Assembly (NCBI GenBank): GCA_029213195.1
Contig: JARGNI010000020.1
Location: forward strand, 1-64,000
Direction: 5' to 3'
From: Verrucomicrobiales bacterium
Lineage (GTDB): Bacteria; Verrucomicrobiota; Verrucomicrobiia; Verrucomicrobiales; DEV007
Length of the DNA stretch: 64,000 nt
Under the pieces are notes generated by a model. That model ran no database searches. It saw only the letters and a program-made list of their open reading frames with translations, and had not been told where the DNA came from. Positions 43,493 to 53,339 of the stretch are shown here, piece by piece; the stretch's first letter is position 1, and every line of letters starts with the position of its first letter. A program made the translations under genes and the position numbers.

Positions 43493-44707
43493 TCAACTTT
43501 CCTCTTCGCCAAGCAGCACCTCCAGTGCATCGGCGAGCCGCTCGCACTGCTCGACTTCGTTGTACGCCTGGGCACTGATGCGGAAGCCTCGCTTCGGATG
43601 ACGGGGTAGCGGAAACATGGGCAAATCAATCGCATACCGCTCAAAAAGTTGTCGCTGCAGCCTTAGGGTGGGAGTCGGTGTGCTCGCCCAATCCAGTTCA
43701 GGCTCCGCTGAAGGATCATCGGGGAGAAACACGGTGGCGAGGGAACCGATCATTGTTTCAGGCGCCACGGTTTGCGTTCCCAGGCGCTCAATCAGAAGCC
43801 GCCGCCCCTGGAGAACGACGTCGCGATTTCGCTTCATCAACGCCTCGATCCCTCCCGGAAAAAGCCCGCTTAAGAATTGGATCGCATCCGCAATACACGC
43901 CCAGGCGGTGGGGTCGAGCGTTCCCGGCCAATCCATCACATCCGAAAATCGGCTGCGTCCTTCCCGCGGGGTATTCCACCCATGACTGATGACCAGGGGA
44001 GCGATGCGGTCCTGGAACCTCGGTTTCACCCAGAGGAAACCAGCTCCTTTCGGAGCGCAAAGCCACTTGTGGCAATTCCCGGTGTAGAAGTCCGCTCCCA
44101 AGGACTCGATATCGAGGGGAAACATCCCGGGAGCATGGGCACCATCGATGAGAACGAGGGCGTCCCGGGATTTCACCAGGGTGATCAGTTCTTCCAGCGG
44201 GAAGATCAATCCTGTTCCGCTGGTGACGTGATCGATGATTGCAATGCGAGTGCGTTCGCTGAGCGCGTCGCAGACGGCCTCCAGCACTTCATTCTCATGC
44301 TGGATCGGCAATTTGATTTCTGCTTCCACTACGCTCGCACCTGAACGCTCTGCCACATAGCGCGCTGCGTTGTTGCAGGCGTTGTATCCCATATTGGTCA
44401 CGAGAATCTCATCTCCTTCGCCCCAGTCTCGTTCGAGTGAGCGCAGCACGGTGTTCACCCCCGCTGTGGCATTTGTTATCAAAGCAAGATCACCTGGCGA
44501 AACGTTCAGCAGCTCTCCCAAGGCCGCTAGTGAGCCATCCATGAGCGGCTGCATTTCCCGGGTCAGGAACTGAACCGGCTCCCGTTCCATGTGAGCGCGC
44601 AATTCAGCCTGGCGATCCAATACCGCGACCGGGCAGGCACCGAAGGCTCCGTGATTCAAGTAGTCGATCCTGGGGTCCAGGGACCATAGATCTTCGAGAG
44701 CACTCAT
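43493..44707 (-). CDS. Class V aminotransferase (isopenicillin-N epimerase-like)
   Basis: The product is 404 aa from ATG 44707. It is a fold-type I PLP enzyme with YLNHGAFGACP, a TNATAGVNTVLRSL phosphate-binding region, IIDHVTSGTGLIFPLEEL, LIDGAHAPG (Asp of the PLP pyridine) and DFYTGNCHKWLCAPKGAGFLW, with the Schiff-base Lys in the HKW motif. This layout fits the isopenicillin N epimerase/cysteine desulfurase-like subgroup. The substrate is unknown. It is convergent with the sulfatase and starts 50 bases before the end of the DUF-type membrane gene upstream. Confidence 0.92.
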   Translation of the reverse strand: MSALEDLWSLDPRIDYLNHGAFGACPVAVLDRQAELRAHMEREPVQFLTREMQPLMDGSLAALGELLNVSPGDLALITNATAGVNTVLRSLERDWGEGDEILVTNMGYNACNNAARYVAERSGASVVEAEIKLPIQHENEVLEAVCDALSERTRIAIIDHVTSGTGLIFPLEELITLVKSRDALVLIDGAHAPGMFPLDIESLGADFYTGNCHKWLCAPKGAGFLWVKPRFQDRIAPLVISHGWNTPREGRSRFSDVMDWPGTLDPTAWACIADAIQFLSGLFPGGIEALMKRNRDVVLQGRRLLIERLGTQTVAPETMIGSLATVFLPDDPSAEPELDWASTPTPTLRLQRQLFERYAIDLPMFPLPRHPKRGFRISAQAYNEVEQCERLADALEVLLGEEES

Positions 44708-44757
44708 GTCCTAGACTGACGGCGTTCGGACGAAAGGGAACAGAAATCGCGTGGCGC

Positions 44758-45183
44758 CTATTTTGGTTGCGAACCCTTCGCTCCCGCCAGTTTTCCTCCC
44801 AGGTAGGCCATGGGCAAATATGCGCCGACGAGGTCTGCCACAGCAAACCACACCGGTCCACCATGCATCGCGACCATCATGATTCCTCCTGTCAGGAAAA
44901 GCGCCCCGATTCCCAGGGCGAATTTCATCCGATGGCTGGCCGCCAGTTTTGCGGCAACAAAGGCTCCCACCAGGGTACCGAGAGCGTGGGCCAGCCAGGG
45001 AGCAATGAAGTGAACGGGCTCAAGTAGCTTCAAGTTCTCGGAAAACTTTTCGGGATCGGACATATCAACACCCTCCGGCGGTGGAATCACCATGGGCCCG
45101 ATCATGATGATCGCCATGTTGATCACGCTGCCGAGGACAATTCCGGCGAGCACCGCCAACACATTTCGGAGAATCGGATGCAT
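44758..45183 (-). CDS. Small integral membrane protein (four helices)
   Basis: The product is 141 aa from ATG 45183 with about four membrane helices: NVLAVLAGIVLGSVINMAIIMIG, IAPWLAHALGTLVGAFVAA, FALGIGALFLTGGIMMV and FAVADLVGAYLPMAYLGG. There is a Pro/Glu-containing loop of about 25 residues between helices 1 and 2. I do not recognise a named family. It lies upstream of the aminotransferase gene on the same strand. Confidence 0.8.
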   Translation of the reverse strand: MHPILRNVLAVLAGIVLGSVINMAIIMIGPMVIPPPEGVDMSDPEKFSENLKLLEPVHFIAPWLAHALGTLVGAFVAAKLAASHRMKFALGIGALFLTGGIMMVAMHGGPVWFAVADLVGAYLPMAYLGGKLAGAKGSQPK

Positions 45184-45446
45184 CTCACCACTTCATCAAA
45201 CTTGGAGCCGACTCGTCACGCCAAATCTACACCTAGCGCCCAGCTTTAGGGGATGTGATCTCGCACGGGTGGAGGGAACTCCACTTCGTATCCCCGTTCC
45301 TCGTGCCCCCCGGCGGTTGATTCTTGAGACGCTTTCCTAGATCACCGTTAGGAATTCGCTTTTCCACTCCGACGCTCCCTCACGGCACATTGCCCCGGCT
45401 TGGAGAGGGTCGCCTGAAAGCCATCCGAGAATCGCGCTCCCGAGTC

Positions 45447-46745
45447 TCACCAACTCTCGTATCCGAGCCACTGCTCCCCCGCCCGGTCGATGGCCTGCTG
45501 CCAGGAATCAGGAGCGTGTCGCTTCAGTCGACCGAGGATTTCCCGCTTCACCCTTTCCGTAGGCTCCATGACGGCGAGTCGCCGTTTCTCCCGGGAGGTG
45601 AAGACGAGACTCTTTTGAAAGGTTCTCGGAAGAGGCACTCCGACCCGAACGGTGGCGAGATAGGATTTCTTCGATTCGATCGATTCGAGATCCGACCAGG
45701 TGATGCGTCCCCCTCTCCCCGGCGACTTCAGAACAATGGAGTCCCCATCGATTGCGACCCACTGGGATCCGATCGTGGAAAGATACAGGGAGACCGCGGG
45801 AACGCCGACCAAGAGGAAGAATCCACCCATCCAGCGACCGAACTCTTCATCGGCAATGGCCTCGACCAGGAAAACGCGATGAAACGCGAGATCGATCCAG
45901 GGCACGAAGGCGATCGCACTCAGGACGACCACGACGGCATCCCCTGCCATCTGCTGTCCAGCCGATCCCACTCGAATGGCGCCCCGGAATCCAGCCCCCT
46001 GCCGATACAGTTTGGTCAGCAGAATCAATCCCACCGCCACGAGAATTCCTCCCCCGACTCGTCGTCCGGTCTGCAGGCCATCGACTGCCTGTCGCCGATC
46101 GACGATCCGCTCTTCGCCCCGTATCTCGAAGACCTCGCCCTTGTACTCTGCAAGCGTGGCATCGGGCCCGGCAAATCGCCGCCAATCTTCCAGGGAGAAG
46201 ATTTCGTCCCCCGCAGCCCCTTCGAAGAGGACCTGCAATCCGGGCACTTTGCGCATCGATTCAGGCGAAATGAGAAGACCGGTCCCAGGCGGAAACCGTT
46301 TTCCCAACCAAGTGACCTTCACAATCTCGGGCAGGTCCTCCGCTACCTGGGCTCCGTATTTTTCCGCGAAAGCCCTCTGGTACCCGACCTGATTCCGGAT
46401 CCGGAAAAGGCGGTCGCGGTAGAGGAGCAGGAAGGAACTGTCGGCCACCCGGAACGCCTCCAAGGGGAGGAAGGAGTCCACGTTTTCTCCCGGTTCCCGC
46501 AAGGTTCGGGATCCTTCAAAAGAGTCGTCTTCCAGGAGTGCAAGCACTTGTGCAGGGAACCGTTTCGTTTCCTCTTCCTCCGGCTGCCAAGCCTCGCGAG
46601 GCGTCTCCGAAAAACCGATTTTCTTCGCCACTGCGACCTCGACCTGGACACTCTCCAATCGAAAGTCGGGAAACGGAAACAACAGGCCGGCCAGACCCGC
46701 CGCGAGCAGGAAAACCGCAACGATGCGGACGATCCAGTTGATCAT
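45447..46745 (-). CDS. Membrane protein with C-terminal PH-like region, unknown
   Basis: The product is 432 aa from ATG 46745. It begins with a membrane helix (IVRIVAVFLLAAGLAGLLF). A periplasmic stretch with acidic and Tyr/Arg-rich sequence follows (about 30-225), then three helices (about 230-330). The C-terminal part (about 335-432) reads VAIDGDSIVLKSPGRGGRITWSDLESIESKKS, a bacterial PH-like layout. It is the last gene of the 50.5-45.4 kb minus-strand run. No enzymatic motif is visible. Confidence 0.8.
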   Translation of the reverse strand: MINWIVRIVAVFLLAAGLAGLLFPFPDFRLESVQVEVAVAKKIGFSETPREAWQPEEEETKRFPAQVLALLEDDSFEGSRTLREPGENVDSFLPLEAFRVADSSFLLLYRDRLFRIRNQVGYQRAFAEKYGAQVAEDLPEIVKVTWLGKRFPPGTGLLISPESMRKVPGLQVLFEGAAGDEIFSLEDWRRFAGPDATLAEYKGEVFEIRGEERIVDRRQAVDGLQTGRRVGGGILVAVGLILLTKLYRQGAGFRGAIRVGSAGQQMAGDAVVVVLSAIAFVPWIDLAFHRVFLVEAIADEEFGRWMGGFFLLVGVPAVSLYLSTIGSQWVAIDGDSIVLKSPGRGGRITWSDLESIESKKSYLATVRVGVPLPRTFQKSLVFTSREKRRLAVMEPTERVKREILGRLKRHAPDSWQQAIDRAGEQWLGYESW

Positions 46746-46806
46746 ATTTCTCCCGTATCTTTCCGGCCAGCACGAGCCACCACCGAGCAGGACCAGCCCG
46801 TTTTCA

Positions 46807-47859
46807 TCACAAATTCTCGCCCGATTCGATTCCGGTGATCGCCCAGCGACCGTCGATTTTCCTGAGCTGATAGAGATCTCCCCCCGCGTCTGGCGGACCG
46901 ACCACGACGGAAGCCGTGGTGCCGTCGTTGCTCTTCTCGACGAACCACAAATTCTCTCGTGTCCCCCCGTAGTCGAAATCCACGCTCACCTTCTGATCGG
47001 TGATCTTCGGCGAACCCACTCGCGTCACTTCCTCCCTGCTGAAAAGAGGATTTACCACGTAGATGTAGGTGACCTGAGCCGGTGTTTGATAGAATTCATA
47101 CATCTCCTCGTCGAGGAAAGCGGGATAGAGGCTCGTGATCTCGATATCGTCGATATAGATCGTCCCGGCGAACCAGCTGGCTTCGAGGCTGAAGGATTCA
47201 CGACGTTCCCCAAGATCATGAATGGTCGCGCTCAACTCCTGCCAGCCGCTCTCTGGGCGGACAATCCATTCACGCAATTCCGAGTTCTGTTGGGGATCGA
47301 TCACTCGCAGGCGAATCTTGACGCCGGGAGGGGCACGACCGGGCTCAAGGGTTTCCAGCGACACGGTGGGTGGGATCCAAACCCGGAACGAAAAACGGAC
47401 TCCCTTGACGTCGGGAGGGACCGTGAGCGCATGCTCGAAATAGTCCTCGGTCGTGAACGCCATGACGCGGTTGTCGGGATCGGCCGGGTCCTGAACCACG
47501 GTCCCGCCTCCGGGCTCCATCGAAATCCCCGTTTCAAAATTCCCGGCGGCGAAGAACGAAGGGGTCGCCGGTTTCGCTTCCACCATTCCGCGCCCAGGTT
47601 CAGTCGGCTCGCCACTCACCCCGAGGTTCTCCTCATGATGATCTACGAGTTGTGATACGCCCTTCCGAATGACGGCAGACTGCTTTGCCAATTCCGCGTC
47701 AAATCGCTGCGAACCAAGCCCTTTGCGAAGTCGATAGAGCACTTCCGCATGTCCTTCGGCTGCCACGCCATCCAATCTCAGGGAAAAGAGATTCGCCAGT
47801 TCGCCGCGATCTCCGGCGGCGGCACGGGCGACGGCGGCCCGGTAGTCGAGATCATACAT
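46807..47859 (-). CDS. Hypothetical protein with jelly-roll-like domain
   Basis: The product is 350 aa. ATG 47859 overlaps the previous gene's end by 8 bases; a start 21 bases earlier is possible. A helical N-terminal part (about 1-85, YDLDYRAAVARAAAGDRGEL) precedes a beta-rich region (about 100-235) with NFETGISMEPGGGTVVQD, a series of hydrophobic strands and IYIDDIEI, which reads like a carbohydrate-binding jelly roll. A C-terminal part (about 235-350) contains LYQLRKIDGRWAITGIE, a short SnoaL/NTF2-like ending. I assign no function. Confidence 0.75.
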   Translation of the reverse strand: MYDLDYRAAVARAAAGDRGELANLFSLRLDGVAAEGHAEVLYRLRKGLGSQRFDAELAKQSAVIRKGVSQLVDHHEENLGVSGEPTEPGRGMVEAKPATPSFFAAGNFETGISMEPGGGTVVQDPADPDNRVMAFTTEDYFEHALTVPPDVKGVRFSFRVWIPPTVSLETLEPGRAPPGVKIRLRVIDPQQNSELREWIVRPESGWQELSATIHDLGERRESFSLEASWFAGTIYIDDIEITSLYPAFLDEEMYEFYQTPAQVTYIYVVNPLFSREEVTRVGSPKITDQKVSVDFDYGGTRENLWFVEKSNDGTTASVVVGPPDAGGDLYQLRKIDGRWAITGIESGENL

Positions 47860-48871
47860 TGACCATCTGGACGGTCTCATCTTCCCGCCCCGGCACTTCC
47901 GGACGCGTAAACTCGGCGATCAATTCGACAACGGCTTGCGGATCGCCTCCCTCACCGGTCTCGGTGCCGGAAGAGCGACTCTTCGTCATTTCTCCCGGGT
48001 CGTCTCCATTGCCCTCGCGGATCTCGGATCCAGGAAGCTGCTCGGAGCGAAGGGCCAGATCGGCAATGGGGGCATCGAGAGCGCTCGTGAATTCCTCCCG
48101 CATCTCTTCCGGGCCGAGGAGGAGATAGAGGACTGAGTCACGGACCAGGATCTCCCCGTCGAAACCCAGTTTCTCCAGGTAGTCCTCGATGTCGGACTTC
48201 TCCTCTTCCAAAGGGACATCCATGACCCCTACCTCGAGCGATGCACCGTCGGCCATCACCTCAACCACAGCCCCAGCGAAATCCTCCAACCTCACGGAGT
48301 CGGGCTCTTCGGTGTATTCGAAATGAAGAAAGACATCGAGCGCGGATTCCGCCTCCGTCGATGACACCTTCCAGCCGGGCTTCACTTCACAGACCCCCGG
48401 CAACCAGTTCCTCGGTTCGCCCAGGGGGAGCATGACGAGGTTCGCCTCGATCGCACGAACGAAATTGGGCAAGTGTCCCGTCGCCGTACCTGCGGAGCGC
48501 ACTGTGCTCGCGGGGAGAGTGATCGTCCCGATGGGAGCCCCGCCAGCATGAAACACGATCTCGATCTGCTCTACCCAAGGAGCCGACGCCCCGGTTGCGA
48601 GAGAGGCCGCACAAATTTGACCGATGAGAAGATCCCGATCCTTCACCCCGGATCGGAAAGCGACGACCGCTTTCTTCTCATCCATTCCTACCGCGACATC
48701 CAGCAACCCGGCATCCTCGACGAGAAATACCTCGAGAGCCCGCTCTATCAAAGCCACCTCCTTCTCCTCTGGCGGGGCAGAAGCGGCGATGACGGTTGAC
48801 CAGACCAAGCAAACGCCGAGGCAAGTCCAGCGGAGCGCTCTCCGTATTTTTTGGGACGATTCAGGCTTCAT
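47852..48871 (-). CDS. Secreted hypothetical protein
   Basis: The product is 339 aa. ATG 48871 gives a basic leader and hydrophobic segment (RRALRWTCLGVCLVWSTVIAASA) and overlaps the previous gene by 11 bases; an ATG three codons upstream is an alternative. The mature protein is acidic, with no known motif; two long alternating segments (about 40-180 and 180-300) may be a repeated fold. The 3' end overlaps the next gene by 8 bases, so the run is translationally coupled. Confidence 0.75.
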   Translation of the reverse strand: MKPESSQKIRRALRWTCLGVCLVWSTVIAASAPPEEKEVALIERALEVFLVEDAGLLDVAVGMDEKKAVVAFRSGVKDRDLLIGQICAASLATGASAPWVEQIEIVFHAGGAPIGTITLPASTVRSAGTATGHLPNFVRAIEANLVMLPLGEPRNWLPGVCEVKPGWKVSSTEAESALDVFLHFEYTEEPDSVRLEDFAGAVVEVMADGASLEVGVMDVPLEEEKSDIEDYLEKLGFDGEILVRDSVLYLLLGPEEMREEFTSALDAPIADLALRSEQLPGSEIREGNGDDPGEMTKSRSSGTETGEGGDPQAVVELIAEFTRPEVPGREDETVQMVNV

Positions 48872-50522
48872 CGATCGCATATTTTGTGGCCGCCAGTCTC
48901 TTCGCCGCAGCCTTCCAGTAGTCCTTGAAAGCATCGTTTCCCTTGACCTTCCCAATGAGGTCTTTGCCCGTCGTCTTCTTCAGGTATTCATTGTAATCCT
49001 TGAGCTTTCCGTCCCATTCATTGGCCTTGGAAACGAGGGGTTCCTTACTTGTCACCAACTCCCCCAGAAGATTCATGGCCTCCGCGACTTCCCCGGAAGG
49101 TCTCTGGATGTTCTTGGTGAATCGCTTCAAATTCGAAGACCCAGATTTCCCCTTCGCGGCGTCCTCCATGTCTTTCTTGATGGCATTGGCGAGCCCAAGC
49201 AGCATCCAGACCTTTCGATTTCCGGGTGAAGCCTTCTCGATCATCTCCCCGACCTTCTTTTCATAGACCCCTTGCCAGCCAAACTCATCGCCTGCAGCTC
49301 CCGTTGCGTTCTCCGGCCTCTCGATCGGCTCGAGTCGGATCGTCGGCATCCAACTCTTGTAATCGGGATAATCTCCGAGCGGGAAGTTGCACTGGTGATT
49401 CCCGTAGGCACGCCGAGTGCCCGTTTTTGACTGACCATTGACCGTCACCTTGACGATCGCATTCTCGATGGCGGCCCCGCCCATTTTTATCGTAGCCCCC
49501 CAGAAACGAAACTCGCCCAGGGGTTTGGAATAGCGAAAACACCGCTCGATCGTTACCGGATGGTAGTCAGGAGCCGATACCTCCACCCGGACGCGGTAGG
49601 CGGGAAGTTCCGACTCCATCTGGAAATCCAAGCTCCCGGAATCCGACTCCCCTTCCTCCCCTTTCGGGTTTTCCAACTGAAGGATGTATCGTCCGCTGCG
49701 GTCGGTCCTGACCTGAACCTGCTCCCCTCCTCTCACTTTGCCGGTGACCACCGCATTCTTGACCCCGACTTTCAGGGCGCGGTCATTGACCCGCCCGACA
49801 ATCTCGATCTCCCGGGCCGTATCCGAAACCATGAGTTGGCCGAGCCGATGAGGGTAGCCCTTCTTCATGCAGGCCAGGATCACCATCTGCTTACCCCGCA
49901 CGCTCGCTTCGAGAGGATGAGGGCTGTGCAGGAAATGCGTCACCATCCACCGAGATCCGACCGAGTGGGAAAGAACTCCCCTGAGACGCATCTCGTAGCA
50001 GGATTCCGGAACGGTGAAGGAAGCCTCGAAGGGGATGGTAGCTGTCTCCTCAAACGGGTCCGTGCGCTCCTTCCTCGGGGACACGTCCACGGCTTCCGTC
50101 ACGAGATGCATGGATCCGCCTTCCGCCACTTTGAGTTCCTGCCGCTCGTTTTTCAGATCGGAGAGCAAGGTCCAGGCCGCTCCCCGATCCTGGTAGAGGT
50201 CGCCTTGAGCCCCCATCGTATCGGGCAGCAAAGGCCAGGCCTGTTTCTCGTCCGTCTTGAAATCCAGGTGAATTTCGATCTGATGGCTCACGCGAGTTGT
50301 CATGAGGCCGCCTCCGCCCCATCCGCGAGTGACCTTGACTTTCATCGTCCCTTTGACGACCACCTCGTCACCCGGCAGGTAAGGCCCCTTCGGCTCAACC
50401 GATTCGATCGACATCGCCGAGGAAATCCCCCAGGAAACAGATGGCATCGCCAGGCACCCCAGCAGGGCAATTACACAGACGCCCCTTCCACCCACCGAAT
50501 TCAGAATCCTCTGGCAGTCCAT
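48861..50522 (-). CDS. Large secreted hypothetical protein with beta-rich domains
   Basis: The product is 553 aa from ATG 50522 with a signal peptide (VCVIALLGCLAMPSVSWG). A first beta region (about 40-210) has a Gly-rich turn (TRGWGGGGLMTTR) and metal-free Ig-like strands. A carboxypeptidase-regulatory-like part (about 240-300: VTGKVRGGEQVQVRTDRSGRYILQL) follows, then further strands and a Lys-rich helical C-terminus (about 430-553). It is the first gene of the cluster and faces the divergent vWA gene. The family is unrecognised. Confidence 0.8.
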   Translation of the reverse strand: MDCQRILNSVGGRGVCVIALLGCLAMPSVSWGISSAMSIESVEPKGPYLPGDEVVVKGTMKVKVTRGWGGGGLMTTRVSHQIEIHLDFKTDEKQAWPLLPDTMGAQGDLYQDRGAAWTLLSDLKNERQELKVAEGGSMHLVTEAVDVSPRKERTDPFEETATIPFEASFTVPESCYEMRLRGVLSHSVGSRWMVTHFLHSPHPLEASVRGKQMVILACMKKGYPHRLGQLMVSDTAREIEIVGRVNDRALKVGVKNAVVTGKVRGGEQVQVRTDRSGRYILQLENPKGEEGESDSGSLDFQMESELPAYRVRVEVSAPDYHPVTIERCFRYSKPLGEFRFWGATIKMGGAAIENAIVKVTVNGQSKTGTRRAYGNHQCNFPLGDYPDYKSWMPTIRLEPIERPENATGAAGDEFGWQGVYEKKVGEMIEKASPGNRKVWMLLGLANAIKKDMEDAAKGKSGSSNLKRFTKNIQRPSGEVAEAMNLLGELVTSKEPLVSKANEWDGKLKDYNEYLKKTTGKDLIGKVKGNDAFKDYWKAAAKRLAATKYAIDEA

Positions 50523-50819
50523 ACCTAATGATGAACGCGTTACCGCTTCCTACTTTGCAGCAAATGTTCAATCCACCGCGTCGTTTGCGCGGTCAGCGAT
50601 CGGATTGTGGGCCCAGGCCATGCAACCGCATTGGGATACCAAAGCTTGGGTTTTTCCTATTCCCGCGTTCCTGGCCCGCCTCGATCCGGCCGAAACAGTG
50701 AAGGAGGCGAAGCTCCGAGACCTTGGAAATAGCGCAGAAAGGTGTCACAAAATGGGAAGAAATATGCCAATTTAGATGGTGAAGCAGGATTCCTGCCTCG
50801 AAACCACACCGACGCGCTC
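50523..50819. other. Divergent intergenic region between the orphan cluster and the vWA gene
   Basis: About 300 bases hold no supported gene. An in-frame GTG at 50742 could extend the vWA gene by 26 residues. The rest is non-repetitive and must hold promoters for both directions, but no clear -35/-10 pair was found. Confidence 0.5.
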
Positions 50820-53264
50820 ATGACCATTCTCGAATTGCAAAAAGCCCTGGAGGAAACGCCGGAAGACTGGGGGCTTCGCCTCCAAGTTGTCGAAGCGCTC
50901 ATTGCAGAGGGCCATCACAATTCTGCCGTTGAGGTGGTCAATGGGGGACAGGCTCTCCCGCAGGAGCCAAAACCCTGGCTCGACGCCGCAAAGTGCTATG
51001 CCGCCGTCGGAGCGCTCGAACAAGCCCGTGGACTGGTCGCGAGCTCGCTGGAGATCGACGCGGAATACGAGCCGGCTCTCACCTATCGCAACGAACTCGA
51101 GGCCCAGATCGCTGCGACCCCGGTCGCTCTCACCGCCGATGACGTCGACGAGGAGACAGGCGAGGAGGCTGAAGCTTCTCCCGCCGCCAGCGAAGCGCCC
51201 GCCGTCGAAGAAGCCGAAGAAGAAGTGCACGAAGTCGTCCTCGCTCTCCAGGAAGCCGAACAAGGCGAAGCCATTACGCTCCCCCAGGTCAGCTTTTCGC
51301 ACGAGGAGATGGATGCGCTTCACGCAGCGGAGGAGGAATCCCGTCGCCAGCGCGAAGCGACAATCAAGAAGGACCGGATCAACTCCGTTCTCATCACGAT
51401 CATTCTCCACGTCGTCATCATCCTGCTCCTCGCCGTCGTGGCGACGAAAGTTCCCCCACGTGTCCCTCCCCAGATCGTGGCTTCTGCAGCTACGGAACAG
51501 CAGCAGGACATTATCGAGGACACCAAGATGGAGAAACCCACGGTCGATCCCACCACGGCGGTGAACTCCGCCGTCGCGGACATCATCTCCGTCTCCGCGG
51601 AATCGAGCTTTTCCGTCTCCAGCCTCGACGTTCCCATCGCTGATGTCGCGATGGAGAATGTGACCTCGTTCAATCCGTCCATGAGCCTGGGCATGCCGAC
51701 CTCGTCGGAGTCGAAGATGATGTTCGGCCAACCCATGGAGGGTGAGGTACTGGGTGTCATTCTCGACGTCTCCGGTTCGATGGCGGAATTCCTCCCCATG
51801 GTCGTGCGCGAGGTCGACAAGAACTTCAAGGATTCCCCCGTGGTTTATGTGAGGAACATGCTCCTCCGAAACGAACAGGCCGACGCAGAAGTGCGGCTCA
51901 TCATCCCGGAAGAAGTCATTCCCTACAACCAGGAGCTCAAGACCCGGACTCCTTACTGGTTCCTCTGGCATGACCTTCCGCGAAAAGCACCCCAGCGCTA
52001 TGTCGACCGACTGATCGAAACTTTCAAGACCCGCCCGAATCAGTTCCTCGTGACAGGGCAGTGGAATCACAGTCGCGTTCACTCGGCTCTCGACTTCCTC
52101 ATGGAAGAGGAAATTGACTCGCTCTACATCTTTTCCGACTTCGAGGATTTTGTCGATGAAGACATCGCCCTGACCCTGGGACAGAAACTGGGCCGCCGGA
52201 AAATCCGAACCTATCTCCAGCCAGCCACCGGCGGCACCGAGTTTCTCGATGTGATGACGAAGAAGGTGGCCAATCGCACGCTGGGCAGGCAGATGCCTTC
52301 GCTCGTTTCCATCCTCGGTGGCGGCGGTATGAAGGACGACGAGCCCACCTCCCTGCTCCTCCCGAAGAAGGAAGAGAAAGAGCTCAGTGTTGATGCGACC
52401 TACGCGAAACCGCGAGAGGAAATGATCGGAAAGGAATTCTACTCCTTCAAACCTCGCAAGGAGTGGACCGAGATCCACCGGATCTCGGAGCCCGAATACG
52501 AAGCCGTCTTCTATGGTCCCGAAGCGAGAGTGGCAGTTTTCCTCAAAGACGATGACGGGGCCTTCATCCAGGAGCCGATCACCTTCCACTACCACAGCAT
52601 CAAGCAGATCCCGGATCATCCCGACCCCCGCTATCGCTATCGCCATCGCAAGTTTCTCCGGCTCGAGGAGGAGCCCAGTTTCGACGGAAAGGAAATCGTC
52701 TGGAAGATGGTTCTGGAAGACGAGCTGAAGTTCGAAGTCCACCTCTACCTGGGTCGCAAGGGCATGAACGCTACCTATGTCGCCGATCCTCCCACCGATG
52801 GGACCTACGACAACGCCTATATTTACTTCCGTGTCCCCGACCTCGCGCGCGAGCGGAAGGATCTCTACTTCGGCCACGACTTCCCCGCCGAAGGAGTGAA
52901 ACTGGACGAAGTTCGTGAAGTGGTTCAGCCCAACGAGGTCATCTTCAATCTCCCCCGCCAATTCCGCGATCGATACGGAACCCGCTGGGCCCAGAAAGGG
53001 TTCGAGCCGGGCTACAACACCCGGAAGTTCGATGAACTGATCCGCCAGCTTCCCGAAGGGGTTCGCGATCTCGTCGTGCAAGGCCCCTCTTTTGGACCGA
53101 GGAAGTTCCACGCGCGCACCACCAGTAGCAAGATCCTGCTCCATGGCGGATCCCACCGAAGCGATATCGAACCCTGGGAGGCTTTCCACGCGCGTCTCGT
53201 ACGCTCGAGGGATGAGCGAACTCGCTTTACCAAGACCGAGGCCATCCAGATCGAAATCGAGTGA
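50820..53264 (+). CDS. TPR + transmembrane + vWA-domain protein
   Basis: The product is 814 aa. ATG 50820 (MTILELQKALEETPEDWGLRL) is chosen because the TPR-like helices start at once; GTG 50742 adds only a polar leader. A helical TPR-like region (1-95), an acidic Glu/Ala-rich linker (95-180) and one membrane helix (about 187-210) precede a periplasmic part with LGVILDVSGSMAEFLP, a von Willebrand A-type motif at about 313-324 (Asp-x-Ser-x-Ser), and a C-terminal beta-rich region (about 480-814). The vWA MIDAS Thr and Asp are not obvious. It faces the orphan cluster and may act with it. Confidence 0.85.
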   Translation: MTILELQKALEETPEDWGLRLQVVEALIAEGHHNSAVEVVNGGQALPQEPKPWLDAAKCYAAVGALEQARGLVASSLEIDAEYEPALTYRNELEAQIAATPVALTADDVDEETGEEAEASPAASEAPAVEEAEEEVHEVVLALQEAEQGEAITLPQVSFSHEEMDALHAAEEESRRQREATIKKDRINSVLITIILHVVIILLLAVVATKVPPRVPPQIVASAATEQQQDIIEDTKMEKPTVDPTTAVNSAVADIISVSAESSFSVSSLDVPIADVAMENVTSFNPSMSLGMPTSSESKMMFGQPMEGEVLGVILDVSGSMAEFLPMVVREVDKNFKDSPVVYVRNMLLRNEQADAEVRLIIPEEVIPYNQELKTRTPYWFLWHDLPRKAPQRYVDRLIETFKTRPNQFLVTGQWNHSRVHSALDFLMEEEIDSLYIFSDFEDFVDEDIALTLGQKLGRRKIRTYLQPATGGTEFLDVMTKKVANRTLGRQMPSLVSILGGGGMKDDEPTSLLLPKKEEKELSVDATYAKPREEMIGKEFYSFKPRKEWTEIHRISEPEYEAVFYGPEARVAVFLKDDDGAFIQEPITFHYHSIKQIPDHPDPRYRYRHRKFLRLEEEPSFDGKEIVWKMVLEDELKFEVHLYLGRKGMNATYVADPPTDGTYDNAYIYFRVPDLARERKDLYFGHDFPAEGVKLDEVREVVQPNEVIFNLPRQFRDRYGTRWAQKGFEPGYNTRKFDELIRQLPEGVRDLVVQGPSFGPRKFHARTTSSKILLHGGSHRSDIEPWEAFHARLVRSRDERTRFTKTEAIQIEIE

Positions 53265-53295
53265 GCCGATCCTTTCCTGACTCTTCTCCCTTCCC

Positions 53296-53311
53296 GCTTC
53301 GAACACGAAGC
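53296..53311. terminator. Short hairpin between convergent genes
   Basis: GCTTCG (53296-53301) pairs with CGAAGC (53306-53311) around AACA. It lies between the vWA gene and the convergent adenylate-kinase-like gene. There is no T-run on either side, so its role is tentative. Confidence 0.35.
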
Positions 53312-53339
53312 TGGTGGGAGACCATGAGCGATCCGCTGC

